From assembly GCF_000190415.1 (NCBI RefSeq), contig NZ_AEWF01000003.1, positions 186,001-250,000 on the forward strand: a stretch of 64,000 nucleotides of DNA. The letters run 5' to 3'. The position numbers and the translations under genes are program-made. Position 1 is the stretch's first letter. The number at the start of each line of letters is the position of its first letter. This DNA comes from Candidatus Odyssella thessalonicensis L13 (GTDB lineage: Bacteria > Pseudomonadota > Alphaproteobacteria > Paracaedibacterales > Paracaedibacteraceae). Positions 27,422-35,434 of this stretch are shown here, piece after piece. Under the pieces are notes generated by a model. It did not search any database. It had not been told where the DNA came from and saw only the letters and a program-made list of their open reading frames with translations.

Positions 27422-28137
27422 CCAAGGACCTCTTTTAGGAAAGCATCCACATAGAGAGTAGTGCGTTCATCAAGACAAGCATCAAAAACGGTGCCAAAGT
27501 CTGGATCATTAGCGCCGGGGGTAGTGAACGCATGGTAACCTTGGCCATAAGTAATCATTTGCCAATCCACCGCGGCATTTTGGAGTTCTTCTTGAAGCAG
27601 CCGCACCTCTGCTTGGGAGATCATCGGATCTTTAAATCCATGTAAGGTTAAGACTTTGCTGGTATAAGTCTTCGGCAATTGATAGTCTGGTCGTCCATAT
27701 AAACCATGAATACTCACCCCAGCGCAGAGGCCTAGATTATTACGAACTGCGTCTAAAACGCATAACCCGCCGAAACAATATCCTATTGCCACAATCTTGC
27801 TAGAGTTGATCCGCTCGTCTTGTTGAAGATGAGCAAGAATGGCAGCCATTCGATCTCTTAAAAATTGACGATCCTGAATAAAGGGTGTCATCAGACGTGA
27901 GCATTCCTCTTTACTGCTTCCTGTTCTACCTTCTCCATATAAATCCACTGCAATTCCAACATAGCCTTTTTCAGCCAGTGACTGCGCTTTGGTCTCAGCA
28001 AAACTAGTCCGACCGGTCCAGGGTGAGAAGATTAAAACGGCAGGCAAGCGTCCTTGAGTGTTTTCAGGATAACTATAATAAAGCTCTAAACCGGTTTGGT
28101 GATGAGAGAGTACGCGAATTTCGGGCGTTGTTGGCAT
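27418..28137 (-). CDS. Dienelactone hydrolase family protein
   Basis: An alpha/beta hydrolase of about 239 residues. The nucleophile is the cysteine of AIGYCFGGLCVLD, as in dienelactone hydrolases, with the acid in LHGFKDPMIS and histidine in GQGYHAFTTPG. I chose the ATG at 28137, five bases after GGAGG; the frame opening at 28149 starts inside that ribosome site. The stop overlaps the bioF GTG, so the two products are made together. A BioH-like esterase role for biotin synthesis would fit the pairing, but BioH uses serine, so this is only a suggestion. Confidence 0.8.
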   Translation of the reverse strand: MPTTPEIRVLSHHQTGLELYYSYPENTQGRLPAVLIFSPWTGRTSFAETKAQSLAEKGYVGIAVDLYGEGRTGSSKEECSRLMTPFIQDRQFLRDRMAAILAHLQQDERINSSKIVAIGYCFGGLCVLDAVRNNLGLCAGVSIHGLYGRPDYQLPKTYTSKVLTLHGFKDPMISQAEVRLLQEELQNAAVDWQMITYGQGYHAFTTPGANDPDFGTVFDACLDERTTLYVDAFLKEVLG

Positions 28138-28601
28138 CATGTCCTCCATTAAGCGATCTTAAAACTCTTCTACTGTGTCATATTTTAAGAAGCAGATCTA
28201 GCGCCGTATAAGAATGGGCTGCAGCAAAAAAGTGACCTTTCTTCTCCTCATGGGAGGCGAGGTAAACTCCCACAATTATTTAAAAATATTGAATTTTTCA
28301 CACGGCCGCCTCTATCGTTTAGACGTCCCTCGCTCGGCTACATATAATAAATCCCTAAAATGACCTGCCGTAAGTTTAGAACTAAGGCCAACAAGAATCA
28401 ATTTAACCTTTTGATTTTAAAAGATTTTTTCTTTAGGTCTGCTTAATGATAATGGCGGAAGCTTTGGTTGTGTTCCAATAAATAGAACTAAGAAAGCAAA
28501 ATTATAGATAAGGAAGCCTTATATAGAACAGCCCTAGCTTTTTCAGTGATATTTTCGTATAACTATAACAACTGTATTTGTTTTAGCGAGGATGTTTAAA
28601 G
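28138..28601. other. Intergenic gap before ssb
   Basis: About 460 bases between the divergent hydrolase gene and ssb. AT-rich, no ORF with a ribosome site, no strong hairpin. I looked for an alphaproteobacterial SOS box (GTTC-N7-GTTC or its complement): only GTTC-N9-GAAC is present near 28472, which is not a good match. Confidence 0.45.
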
Positions 28602-29093
28602 ATGGCGGGTTCCGTAAATAAAGTAACTCTTGTTGGACGGTTAGGAAAGGACCCTGAAGTCCGCAATAGCCCTGATGGTGCTAAAATTGTGACAATGTCT
28701 GTGGCCACCAGTGAAGCGTGGAAAGATCGATCGAGTGGGGAAAAGAAAGAGCGGACAGAGTGGCACCGTGTTGTGATCTTTAACGAAAAACTCGGGGAAA
28801 TTGCTGAACGTTATTTGAAGAAAGGCAGCCAAGTTTACGTCGAAGGCTCCCTGCAAACGCGTAAGTGGGCCGATCAGCAAGGTATCGAAAAATATACCAC
28901 TGAGGTTGTCATCCAACGTTATCGCGGTGAGCTTACCCTGCTGGATAATAAGGCCGGAGGTGAAAGCAGTTATGGTAATGATTTTGATACGTCGCCTTTA
29001 GGATCGTCCGGGGGAATGCAAGACCCTTTCAGTCTCCCTTCATCGAGCAGCTCGAAAGACTTTGATGATCTGAATGATGATATCCCATTCTAA
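28602..29093 (+). CDS. ssb: Single-stranded DNA-binding protein
   Basis: Tetrameric protein that coats single-stranded DNA in replication and repair. The 163-residue product has the OB-fold start [37 protein letters not shown] and [16 protein letters not shown], a glycine/serine-rich linker, and the acidic tip DDLNDDIPF that binds partner proteins. A GAGG site precedes the ATG. It lies 55 bases before gyrA, as in many alphaproteobacteria. Confidence 0.97.
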   Translation: MAGSVNKVTLVGRLGKDPEVRNSPDGAKIVTMSVATSEAWKDRSSGEKKERTEWHRVVIFNEKLGEIAERYLKKGSQVYVEGSLQTRKWADQQGIEKYTTEVVIQRYRGELTLLDNKAGGESSYGNDFDTSPLGSSGGMQDPFSLPSSSSSKDFDDLNDDIPF

Positions 29094-29148
29094 ATTAGCT
29101 CTGATCACACGACTATAAAGCTTCTATTACCATTTAGGGAATCGACCC

Positions 29149-31899
29149 ATGACAAATGCCTTGCTTGCGACTGATATTAAGCCTGTTGCCATTGAAGATG
29201 AAATGAAGCGCTCTTATCTCGATTACGCTATGAGCGTTATCGTGTCGCGCGCCTTACCCGATGTTCGAGATGGGCTAAAACCTGTGCATCGTCGTATTTT
29301 ATATGCGATGAAAGAATCCAACAACGAGTACAACCGACCCTATCGTAAGTCAGCCCGTACGGTTGGTGATGTGATGGGTAAATACCATCCTCATGGAAAC
29401 ATGGCTATTTATGATGCCATGGTGCGCATGGCCCAGGATTTCAGTTTGCGGGTTCCTTTAATTGATGGTCAAGGAAACTTTGGTTCCATGGATGGCGATC
29501 CAGCCGCTGCAGAACGTTATACAGAAGCCCGACTCAGTCGAGCCGCCCATGAATTATTAGAAGATATTGATCGGGATACAGTAGATTATCAACCGAACTA
29601 CGATGATTCAACGGTTGAACCGAAAGTCCTGCCCGCTAAGTTCCCTAATATCTTGGTTAACGGTGGTAATGGAATTGCTGTGGGTATGGCTACCAACATT
29701 CCGCCTCATAACTTAGGGGAAGTCATTGATGCCTGCTGCGCATTAATTGAAAATCCTGCCCTAGAGGTTGAAGAGCTGATGCAGTATATGCCTGGGCCTG
29801 ACTTTCCGACAGGGGGCATTATTGTCGGACGGGCCGGAATCTTAGAAGCTTTTCGTACCGGGCGTGGCTCCATTGTTATGCGGGGTAAAACTCATACTGA
29901 GACGGTACGGGGCGAAAAGGAAGCCATTATTATTGATGAAATCCCTTATCAGGTTAACAAGGCACGCTTGGTAGAGCGGATTGCTGAAATTGTTAAAGAA
30001 AAAATTGTTGAAGGGATCTCTGATCTGCGGGATGAATCGGACCGAGACGGGGTACGAGTTGTCATTGAATTGAAACGAGATGCAGTGGCAGATGTAGTTC
30101 TTAATCAGTTATATCGTTTTACGTCCCTTCAGACTTCTTTTGGCGTTAATATGCTGGCGTTGAACCATGGCCGTCCCGAACAGATGTCAATCAAGCAAAT
30201 TCTGACGGCATTCTTGGAATTCCGTGAGGAAGTTATTTTACGGCGGACGCGGTTTGAATTGGCTAAAGCCCGGGAGAAAGCGCATCTCTTTGTCGGTCTG
30301 GCAATTGCGGTAGCGAATATTGAGCCTATTATTGAACTCATTCGTCAAGCGTCAGATCGCAGTATTGCTAAAGAGCAGCTGATGAGCCGTGATTGGCCTG
30401 CCCAAGCTGTGGCACCGCTGTTGGCGATTGTCGATGAGCCGGGAAGCTTTGTTGAGGGGCAAAATGCTTATCGTTTAACCGATGCTCAAGCACAAGCAAT
30501 TCTTGATCTACGGCTCCATCGCTTAACAGGCTTAGAGCGTGAGAAGATCGCCAATGATCTGAATGAATTAGCGGTACAGATCAAGGATCTTTTGGATATT
30601 CTCGGCGATCGTCCGCGGGTATTATCGATTATGCGGGACGAAATGTTAGCTGTTAAAGAGCAGTTTAAATCACCACGACGCACAGAAATTGAGGAGGGAG
30701 ATTCATCTGTTGATGTTGAAGATCTCATTCAACGGGAAGAGATGGTGGTCACGGTTAGTATGGAGGGCTATATTAAGCGGGTGCCTTTGAGCACCTATCG
30801 GGCTCAACGCCGCGGCGGTAAAGGACGCTCTGGAATGACGACAAAAGAAGAGGATGTCGTTCAGGACCTATTTGTTGCGAATACCCACAATCCCGTATTA
30901 TTCTTCACGACTAAAGGGATAGTTTTTAACTTAAAAGTTTACCGCTTACCGTTAGGAAGTCCGACCTCCAAAGGGCGACCAATGGTTAACCTACTACCTT
31001 TAAGCCAAGATGAGAAGATTTCAACGGTTTTGGTCTTGCCTGAGGAAGGAGCAGATTGGGAAAATATGCATGTTATGTTTGCAACTTCCCATGGCAGTGT
31101 GCGCCGCAATAAACTCAGTGACTTCATGAATATCCGCTCGAATGGTAAAATCGCGATGAAATTGGATGAATCCGAAGAATTAATCGCTGTTAAGCTTTGC
31201 ACAGAACAGGATGATGTTATGTTATCGACATCGGCCGGTAAATGTATCCGTTTTAATGTCGACGAAGTACGAGTATTCGTCGGACGCGATTCAACCGGCG
31301 TCAGAGGCATCAAGCTAGCTGAGGGTGACAGCGTTATCTCTATGACAATTCTCGCCCAAGCGGAAGTATCCACCGAAGAACGTGATATCTATTTGCGACA
31401 AGCCTCAAAATTACGACAACTTGATGAAGAGGAAATGGATGCAGATGGCAAGGACGCAGAGGGGAGTTTGTCTCCAGAACGCTTTAAAGACTTAGCAGAA
31501 GCTGAGCAGTTTATTTTGACCCTCACCGAGAATGGCTTTGGTAAGCGTTCTTCCGCCTTCGAATACCGTACCACAGGGCGTGGCGGTGTTGGTATCGATA
31601 GCATTATCGTCAATGCTCGTAACGGTGGTGTTGTTGCGTCCTTCCCTGTAAGAGAGCAGGATCAAATTATGCTAGTTACCAATGCTGGAAAGCTAATTCG
31701 CTGTCCAATTCATGATGTTAGAATTGCGGGTCGTCGCACGCAAGGGGTAACGATTTTCCGTATTGCCGATGGCGAGCGAGTCGTCTCTGTCAGCCATATC
31801 CCCGGTGATAAACTGGGCGAGGATCTAGAAGGCGAAGAGATCTTACTTGAAGAGGGACAAATTATTGAGGCAGAAACTGCCATTTCTCCAGGTGAATAA
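29149..31899 (+). CDS. gyrA: DNA gyrase subunit A
   Basis: DNA-breaking subunit of gyrase. The 916-residue protein has [19 protein letters not shown], the winged-helix [16 protein letters not shown], and the DNA-cleaving tyrosine (about residue 124) in [12 protein letters not shown]. The C-terminal beta-propeller carries the gyrase-specific box QRRGGKG in [15 protein letters not shown], which separates it from ParC. An inserted acidic segment (about 750-780) and an acidic tail are present. At the position of E. coli Ser83 the sequence reads Met (residue 85, in HGNMAIYD), while the Asp87 equivalent is kept. A terminator follows. Confidence 0.97.
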   Translation: MTNALLATDIKPVAIEDEMKRSYLDYAMSVIVSRALPDVRDGLKPVHRRILYAMKESNNEYNRPYRKSARTVGDVMGKYHPHGNMAIYDAMVRMAQDFSLRVPLIDGQGNFGSMDGDPAAAERYTEARLSRAAHELLEDIDRDTVDYQPNYDDSTVEPKVLPAKFPNILVNGGNGIAVGMATNIPPHNLGEVIDACCALIENPALEVEELMQYMPGPDFPTGGIIVGRAGILEAFRTGRGSIVMRGKTHTETVRGEKEAIIIDEIPYQVNKARLVERIAEIVKEKIVEGISDLRDESDRDGVRVVIELKRDAVADVVLNQLYRFTSLQTSFGVNMLALNHGRPEQMSIKQILTAFLEFREEVILRRTRFELAKAREKAHLFVGLAIAVANIEPIIELIRQASDRSIAKEQLMSRDWPAQAVAPLLAIVDEPGSFVEGQNAYRLTDAQAQAILDLRLHRLTGLEREKIANDLNELAVQIKDLLDILGDRPRVLSIMRDEMLAVKEQFKSPRRTEIEEGDSSVDVEDLIQREEMVVTVSMEGYIKRVPLSTYRAQRRGGKGRSGMTTKEEDVVQDLFVANTHNPVLFFTTKGIVFNLKVYRLPLGSPTSKGRPMVNLLPLSQDEKISTVLVLPEEGADWENMHVMFATSHGSVRRNKLSDFMNIRSNGKIAMKLDESEELIAVKLCTEQDDVMLSTSAGKCIRFNVDEVRVFVGRDSTGVRGIKLAEGDSVISMTILAQAEVSTEERDIYLRQASKLRQLDEEEMDADGKDAEGSLSPERFKDLAEAEQFILTLTENGFGKRSSAFEYRTTGRGGVGIDSIIVNARNGGVVASFPVREQDQIMLVTNAGKLIRCPIHDVRIAGRRTQGVTIFRIADGERVVSVSHIPGDKLGEDLEGEEILLEEGQIIEAETAISPGE

Positions 31900-31921
31900 C
31901 CTTATATAGATGCCATTAGTA

Positions 31922-31947
31922 AGCCCGGCTGGACCGGGCTTTTTTTG
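31922..31947 (+). terminator. gyrA terminator
   Basis: AGCCCGG (31922-31928) and CCGGGCT (31934-31940) form a perfect GC-rich stem followed by a run of seven T. It sits just ahead of the stop codon of the converging membrane-protein gene. Confidence 0.93.
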
Positions 31948-31949
31948 TT

Positions 31950-32537
31950 TTAAGCTGCAGCCATACTGCTCTGCACCGTCCTGACAAGCCTACATCCAAA
32001 AGCTCTATCTTGAATCATGATGATTAACACCATCATCTCACTCAGCAATGTTAATGGGTAATAAAAGGAATCACTTGGAACAACTAAGTATATTATTGCA
32101 TTTATCATAGAATATACTACAATCCATGTAATTGAGAATTTGAATAAATTAATGATTCCAATTTTTAATCTAAATCTAGCATATTTTCCCCAAAAGTCAC
32201 TTGTAAAGAACTTTAGAGTAAAGAAGGTGGGGATAGCCAAACATACTGTCATGTAGATATTAGTATCCATCAAAGTTTTAGCGGATATGACTGATAACCT
32301 TTCTATAGCATGGAAAGTTGCATGAAGGTCTTGATGTGCTAAAATGAAATCAATCATTAGCTCTGCTTTAGGATAACGGACAAGGGATTGCTTCTGAAAG
32401 TACAGCATTAAAGGTAAAGAATAAAATTGCATTGCGCATATAAAAAACTTTAGTCCCCCATATATAGATATATATTTAAAAATATTATCTTTAATATAGT
32501 GGTAAAATGTAAGAAAACTAAAATAAATCTTATTCAT
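31950..32537 (-). CDS. Hypothetical membrane protein
   Basis: A 195-residue, very hydrophobic protein with about four membrane segments (for example GGLKFFICAMQFYSLPLMLYF, TVCLAIPTFFTLKFF, and two near the C-terminus). The base composition is more AT-rich than the neighbouring gyrA, with phenylalanine, isoleucine and tyrosine in excess, which could mean recent arrival or relaxed selection. The ribosome site is weak (GAAAGA). It ends at the gyrA terminator. I recognise no family and cannot exclude chance, though its length and membrane pattern favour a gene. Confidence 0.5.
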   Translation of the reverse strand: MNKIYFSFLTFYHYIKDNIFKYISIYGGLKFFICAMQFYSLPLMLYFQKQSLVRYPKAELMIDFILAHQDLHATFHAIERLSVISAKTLMDTNIYMTVCLAIPTFFTLKFFTSDFWGKYARFRLKIGIINLFKFSITWIVVYSMINAIIYLVVPSDSFYYPLTLLSEMMVLIIMIQDRAFGCRLVRTVQSSMAAA

Positions 32538-32802
32538 AAGAAATCTTTCAACAAAAATTTAAAAGCTTTCAAGCGTTTAAGTCTCTTATCCTTGAATTGA
32601 AAAAATATTCTTCTCCATATAGAAAAGTAAATTTTTATGGTAAGTAGGTTGGACGCTTAACTTAAAAACTTATAGCAAATTAGGAGGAATCGAGAAACAT
32701 TTTAGTTAAATTTTAGCAGAATCTTATTGGCAAAGATTTCTAAAAGAGGATCTATGCCCTTCAAAACTCTGTAATAAAATATTTTAACGATTGGAAAGTA
32801 GG

Positions 32803-32822
32803 AATACCCCTGGAGGGGTATT
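32803..32822 (-). terminator. Hairpin after the host-attachment gene
   Basis: AATACCCC and GGGGTATT form a perfect 8-bp stem around TGGA, eight bases beyond the stop of the minus-strand gene. Only a short T-containing stretch (CCTACTTTCC) follows, so it is a probable but weak terminator. The rest of the gap back to 32538 shows no gene. Confidence 0.55.
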
Positions 32823-32829
32823 GCTTTGA

Positions 32830-33276
32830 TCATTTCCAGCCATCCTCTTTCATAACCGTTGTATCAATCTCATCCACAGTGGCGTGGATAAGATCCTTAT
32901 GGATTTCAGTAATATTAAGATTATTGCGATGTAAAGTGTCCATATGATTTTTCAAAGCTTCTTTAAACACATGAGCTATCTTCGGTGGGGAAATAAAATA
33001 TATCTTGGAAATGGTTTTGTTATTGATGAGATCAATAATATAGCTAGAAATCTCTTGAGCAAATACAAACTTCTGCGATTCATGCCAGTCTGTTGCCGGC
33101 TCATAAGCATGGTGATCCGCAGCTGACCCAAAGCCTCGACCTGGCTTATCCCGACCATGTTCATGAGTTAATTCGTGGCTATGACTAAAAGATTTGAGAT
33201 GTTCCAAACTTCCAAAACGGGCTGCTTTCTTAAACAATTTTGCTTGTGCGCCATCACAAACGACCAACAATATCAT
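32830..33276 (-). CDS. Host attachment protein (baeRF family)
   Basis: A 148-residue cytoplasmic protein of the family annotated as host attachment protein, related to bacterial archaeo-eukaryotic release factor (baeRF) domains. It shows the expected VVCDGAQAKLFKK start, HGRDKPGRGFGSAADHHAYE in the middle, FAQEISSYIIDLINN and the IYFISPPKIAHVFKEAL strand-helix. The family name comes from a plant-attachment mutant of Agrobacterium; the biochemical activity is unknown and ribosome-linked roles have been suggested. It is a single gene, with a hairpin after it and an entericidin-type gene diverging upstream. Confidence 0.8.
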   Translation of the reverse strand: MILLVVCDGAQAKLFKKAARFGSLEHLKSFSHSHELTHEHGRDKPGRGFGSAADHHAYEPATDWHESQKFVFAQEISSYIIDLINNKTISKIYFISPPKIAHVFKEALKNHMDTLHRNNLNITEIHKDLIHATVDEIDTTVMKEDGWK

Positions 33277-33767
33277 TGTTATTTTACTCCTTTAATATTG
33301 TGTGTTTGTCCCCTTTATAACGCGTGTCAATCGCTGCGCCCAGTGTTAAAATTTTATAATTTTAACATATGGTTGCTACAAAAGCAGAAGCTATATGATA
33401 ACGGTAAGAGGGGATGTTGGCCTTTCGCTTTCCTTTATTTACGACCTAAGTTAGATGATCTTATTTGCTAAAACCATAGGGTTGTGGAGTGTTTAATCTA
33501 TTTTATCTCCTTATCTCCCCCTTTATTAACCACAGTGTAGAGATTGTGAAGGCGTATTAAAACTTCAGGGAATGAGAGTAATTAAAGCTTTACGATTGTG
33601 TGGCTCTCAATTAGCAATAGGGCTTCTATATCAATGGGAACGATAATATTTTGAAAATATTAAACTTGCCTGAGTAAACACTTAAGCGTTTATATAAGTA
33701 TACCCTCTGAGAAAAAAGCTTTCTAACTGAAAGTACTGAATAGAAATTTAAAATAAGGAGACAGAAA
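33277..33767. other. Intergenic gap before the entericidin-type gene
   Basis: About 490 bases, AT-rich, between divergent genes. A 17-base inverted repeat (AATATTTT, G, AAAATATT) lies at 33645-33661, roughly 100 bases before the small gene, and TTGCCT at 33666 with TATATA at 33691 could be a promoter with a long 19-base spacer. No ORF with support. Confidence 0.4.
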
Positions 33768-33935
33768 ATGTCTAAAGTTTTATTGATGGTTCTTCTTGCT
33801 GGTTTACCTCTGAGCGGTTGTAACACCGTCGAAGGAATTGGTAAAGATGTTAAAGGGGCCGGTGAATCGATGGAAGAAGCAGCCCAGGATAATAAACCGG
33901 CTAACAGACCGACCACCCATCGGACACGTTGGTAA
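33768..33935 (+). CDS. ecnA: Entericidin A/B family lipoprotein
   Basis: A 55-residue protein that I found by hand. It starts MSKVLLMVLLAGLPLSGCNT with a clean lipobox LSGC (Cys18) followed by the family hallmark NTVEGIGKDVKGAGESMEEA. AAGGAG lies seven bases before the ATG and a stem-loop follows the stop. In enterobacteria the entericidin A/B pair is an antidote/toxin system tied to stationary-phase lysis; in alphaproteobacteria a single copy is usually a general stress lipoprotein of unknown role. The C-terminal NKPANRPTTHRTRW tail is longer and more basic than usual. Confidence 0.9.
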   Translation: MSKVLLMVLLAGLPLSGCNTVEGIGKDVKGAGESMEEAAQDNKPANRPTTHRTRW

Positions 33936-33943
33936 AGCTAACA

Positions 33944-33987
33944 GGAGTCTGGATTAAATACTAGCATTAATCTAGGCTCCCGTTTAT
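33944..33987 (+). terminator. Stem-loop after the entericidin-type gene
   Basis: GGAGTCTGGATTAA (33944-33957) pairs with TTAATCTAGGCTCC (33967-33980) over 14 positions, two of them G-U. CGTTTAT follows, a weak U-tract. The remaining stretch to 34281 holds no gene I can support. Confidence 0.7.
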
Positions 33988-34281
33988 GAACTAAAGTTCT
34001 TATAGGTAAGTTGTAGATAGTTACTGAAACTGAATGTCAGACTTTCGGAGAAAAGAGTTGATCTACATTCCATCATTGAGAGGCAATCCATAACATTTAG
34101 GGCTGACTAGTTTAAATCTCAGTAAAATTATTCCTTTTTTCCTTTTAAGGACTGACATACTCCCTTTGTACCGAGCACATCCTATAATTCTTAAGGCCAA
34201 GCTTTCTAAGAAGAGATTATAAAGCATCCCTACGCCTGCCAGTAAGGTGTTGATGCTGACTATTTCGATAAGACTTTCTCT

Positions 34282-34776
34282 TTATCCCTTTAATCCGATG
34301 TAGATATCGAGAACAGTATGGAACGGATCTTGGGCGCGATGATCATAAACTTCAAAGTCCGCCTGATACGCCCGCTGCCCGCCTAGCTCCTGCGGACTCA
34401 TTTGCCATATTTCCTGCCAAGCAGAGATACATACAGCGGGCATCTCTCCGGCTTGGGTGGTAAATTTTTTATAATGCTGAGAGGGAATGATTAACGAGGC
34501 ATAGCCCGAAGGTATTTGATCTAAAGTGGTGACTTCTTCACCGATAAACACGGTATAATTGCCTGCCATATCGCTTTCATACTCGGTGTAAACGCAATAA
34601 GTAGTGCCCGGATGCTTACGGTTGCAAATCTGGTCGGCAAGGTTTTGGCTAAAATAGGAACTAAACAGGGGACCAATCTTAGCTGTGGCTTGCTCCATTT
34701 CTTGGGTGTTATTGGTTCGGCAGGTCTGTCCTACCAAATAAATTTGATCATGCATAACACTAATTTGCTGCATCAT
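34282..34776 (-). CDS. GyrI/Cass2-like effector-binding domain protein
   Basis: A 164-residue stand-alone small-molecule-binding protein. The pattern YCVYTEYESDMAGNYTVFIG, then the loop to YASLIIPSQHYKKFTTQAG and the final ADFEVYDHRA...TVLDIYIGLKG matches the effector-binding domain of AraC/Rob-type regulators and the integron protein Cass2, which binds cationic drugs. There is no DNA-binding domain. Its ATG overlaps the stop of the acetyltransferase gene (TAATG), so it is co-translated with that enzyme and may bind the same or a related compound. Confidence 0.8.
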   Translation of the reverse strand: MMQQISVMHDQIYLVGQTCRTNNTQEMEQATAKIGPLFSSYFSQNLADQICNRKHPGTTYCVYTEYESDMAGNYTVFIGEEVTTLDQIPSGYASLIIPSQHYKKFTTQAGEMPAVCISAWQEIWQMSPQELGGQRAYQADFEVYDHRAQDPFHTVLDIYIGLKG

Positions 34777-35411
34777 TAAATATGGACCTTTCTTAAGAGT
34801 TCTAAATCCCCTGTGGCTAAGGCATTAATATGTTGCGAAATTTTTTCAATTGGCCAGTCCCACCATTTTAATTCAAGAAGAAACTCAATGGTCGCTGGAT
34901 CAAATCTGGGGCGGATAGGACGTGCGGGATTGCCACCAACAATAGTATAAGGTTCGACATCTTTGGTAACTAATGCATTGGTTCCGATAATGGCTCCATC
35001 CCCAATTTTCACACCGGGCATAAAGGTGGCTGAATTGCCAATCCATACATCGTTACCGATAATTGTATTGCCTTTATGGGGCGCATCTAACGGTGCGTTT
35101 ACCCAAGCTCCGCCAAAAATTTTGAAAGGATAAGTTGACACTCCCTCCATTGCATGGCTGGCCCCGTTCATAACAAAGCGGACGCCAGCTGCAATTTGGC
35201 AGAACTTACCAATAATCAGTTTGTCTTGTATAAAATCAAATAAATATAAAACATTCTTGTGAAAATTGTGGACGTCTTCAGGATCATCATAATAAGTGTA
35301 ATCCCCGACAATAATTTGGGGGTTGGTTACGATATTTTTCAGAAAGCAGGTGCGCTTAAGTCCGTTAATCGGGTAGACAGTATCAGGAGAAGGGGACAAG
35401 TCATGTGGCAT
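34776..35411 (-). CDS. Vat-like xenobiotic O-acetyltransferase
   Basis: A 211-residue left-handed beta-helix enzyme of the Vat/CatB type, which acetylates streptogramin A or chloramphenicol with acetyl-CoA. Diagnostic parts are IIGKFCQIAAGVRFVMNGAS followed by H (the catalytic histidine in NGASHAMEG), STYPF, the hexapeptide repeats IIGNDVWIGNSATFMPGVKI and GDGAIIGTNALVTKDVEPY, GGNPARPIRPRF and ELKWWDWPIEKI. All key parts of a VatD-type protein are present. The real substrate in this organism is unknown. It is first in a two-gene unit with the effector-binding protein. Confidence 0.88.
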   Translation of the reverse strand: MPHDLSPSPDTVYPINGLKRTCFLKNIVTNPQIIVGDYTYYDDPEDVHNFHKNVLYLFDFIQDKLIIGKFCQIAAGVRFVMNGASHAMEGVSTYPFKIFGGAWVNAPLDAPHKGNTIIGNDVWIGNSATFMPGVKIGDGAIIGTNALVTKDVEPYTIVGGNPARPIRPRFDPATIEFLLELKWWDWPIEKISQHINALATGDLELLRKVHI

Positions 35412-35434
35412 CTTTATGCTCCGTAATGCTTTGC

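Noticed and set aside
28138-28601. LexA (SOS) box ahead of ssb
   Set aside because: The only candidate has GTTC and GAAC separated by nine bases, not the alphaproteobacterial GTTC-N7-GTTC form.
33626-33916. Minus-strand ORF of 96 residues
   Set aside because: It covers the entericidin-type gene on the opposite strand, which has a ribosome site, lipobox and terminator; the minus frame has none.
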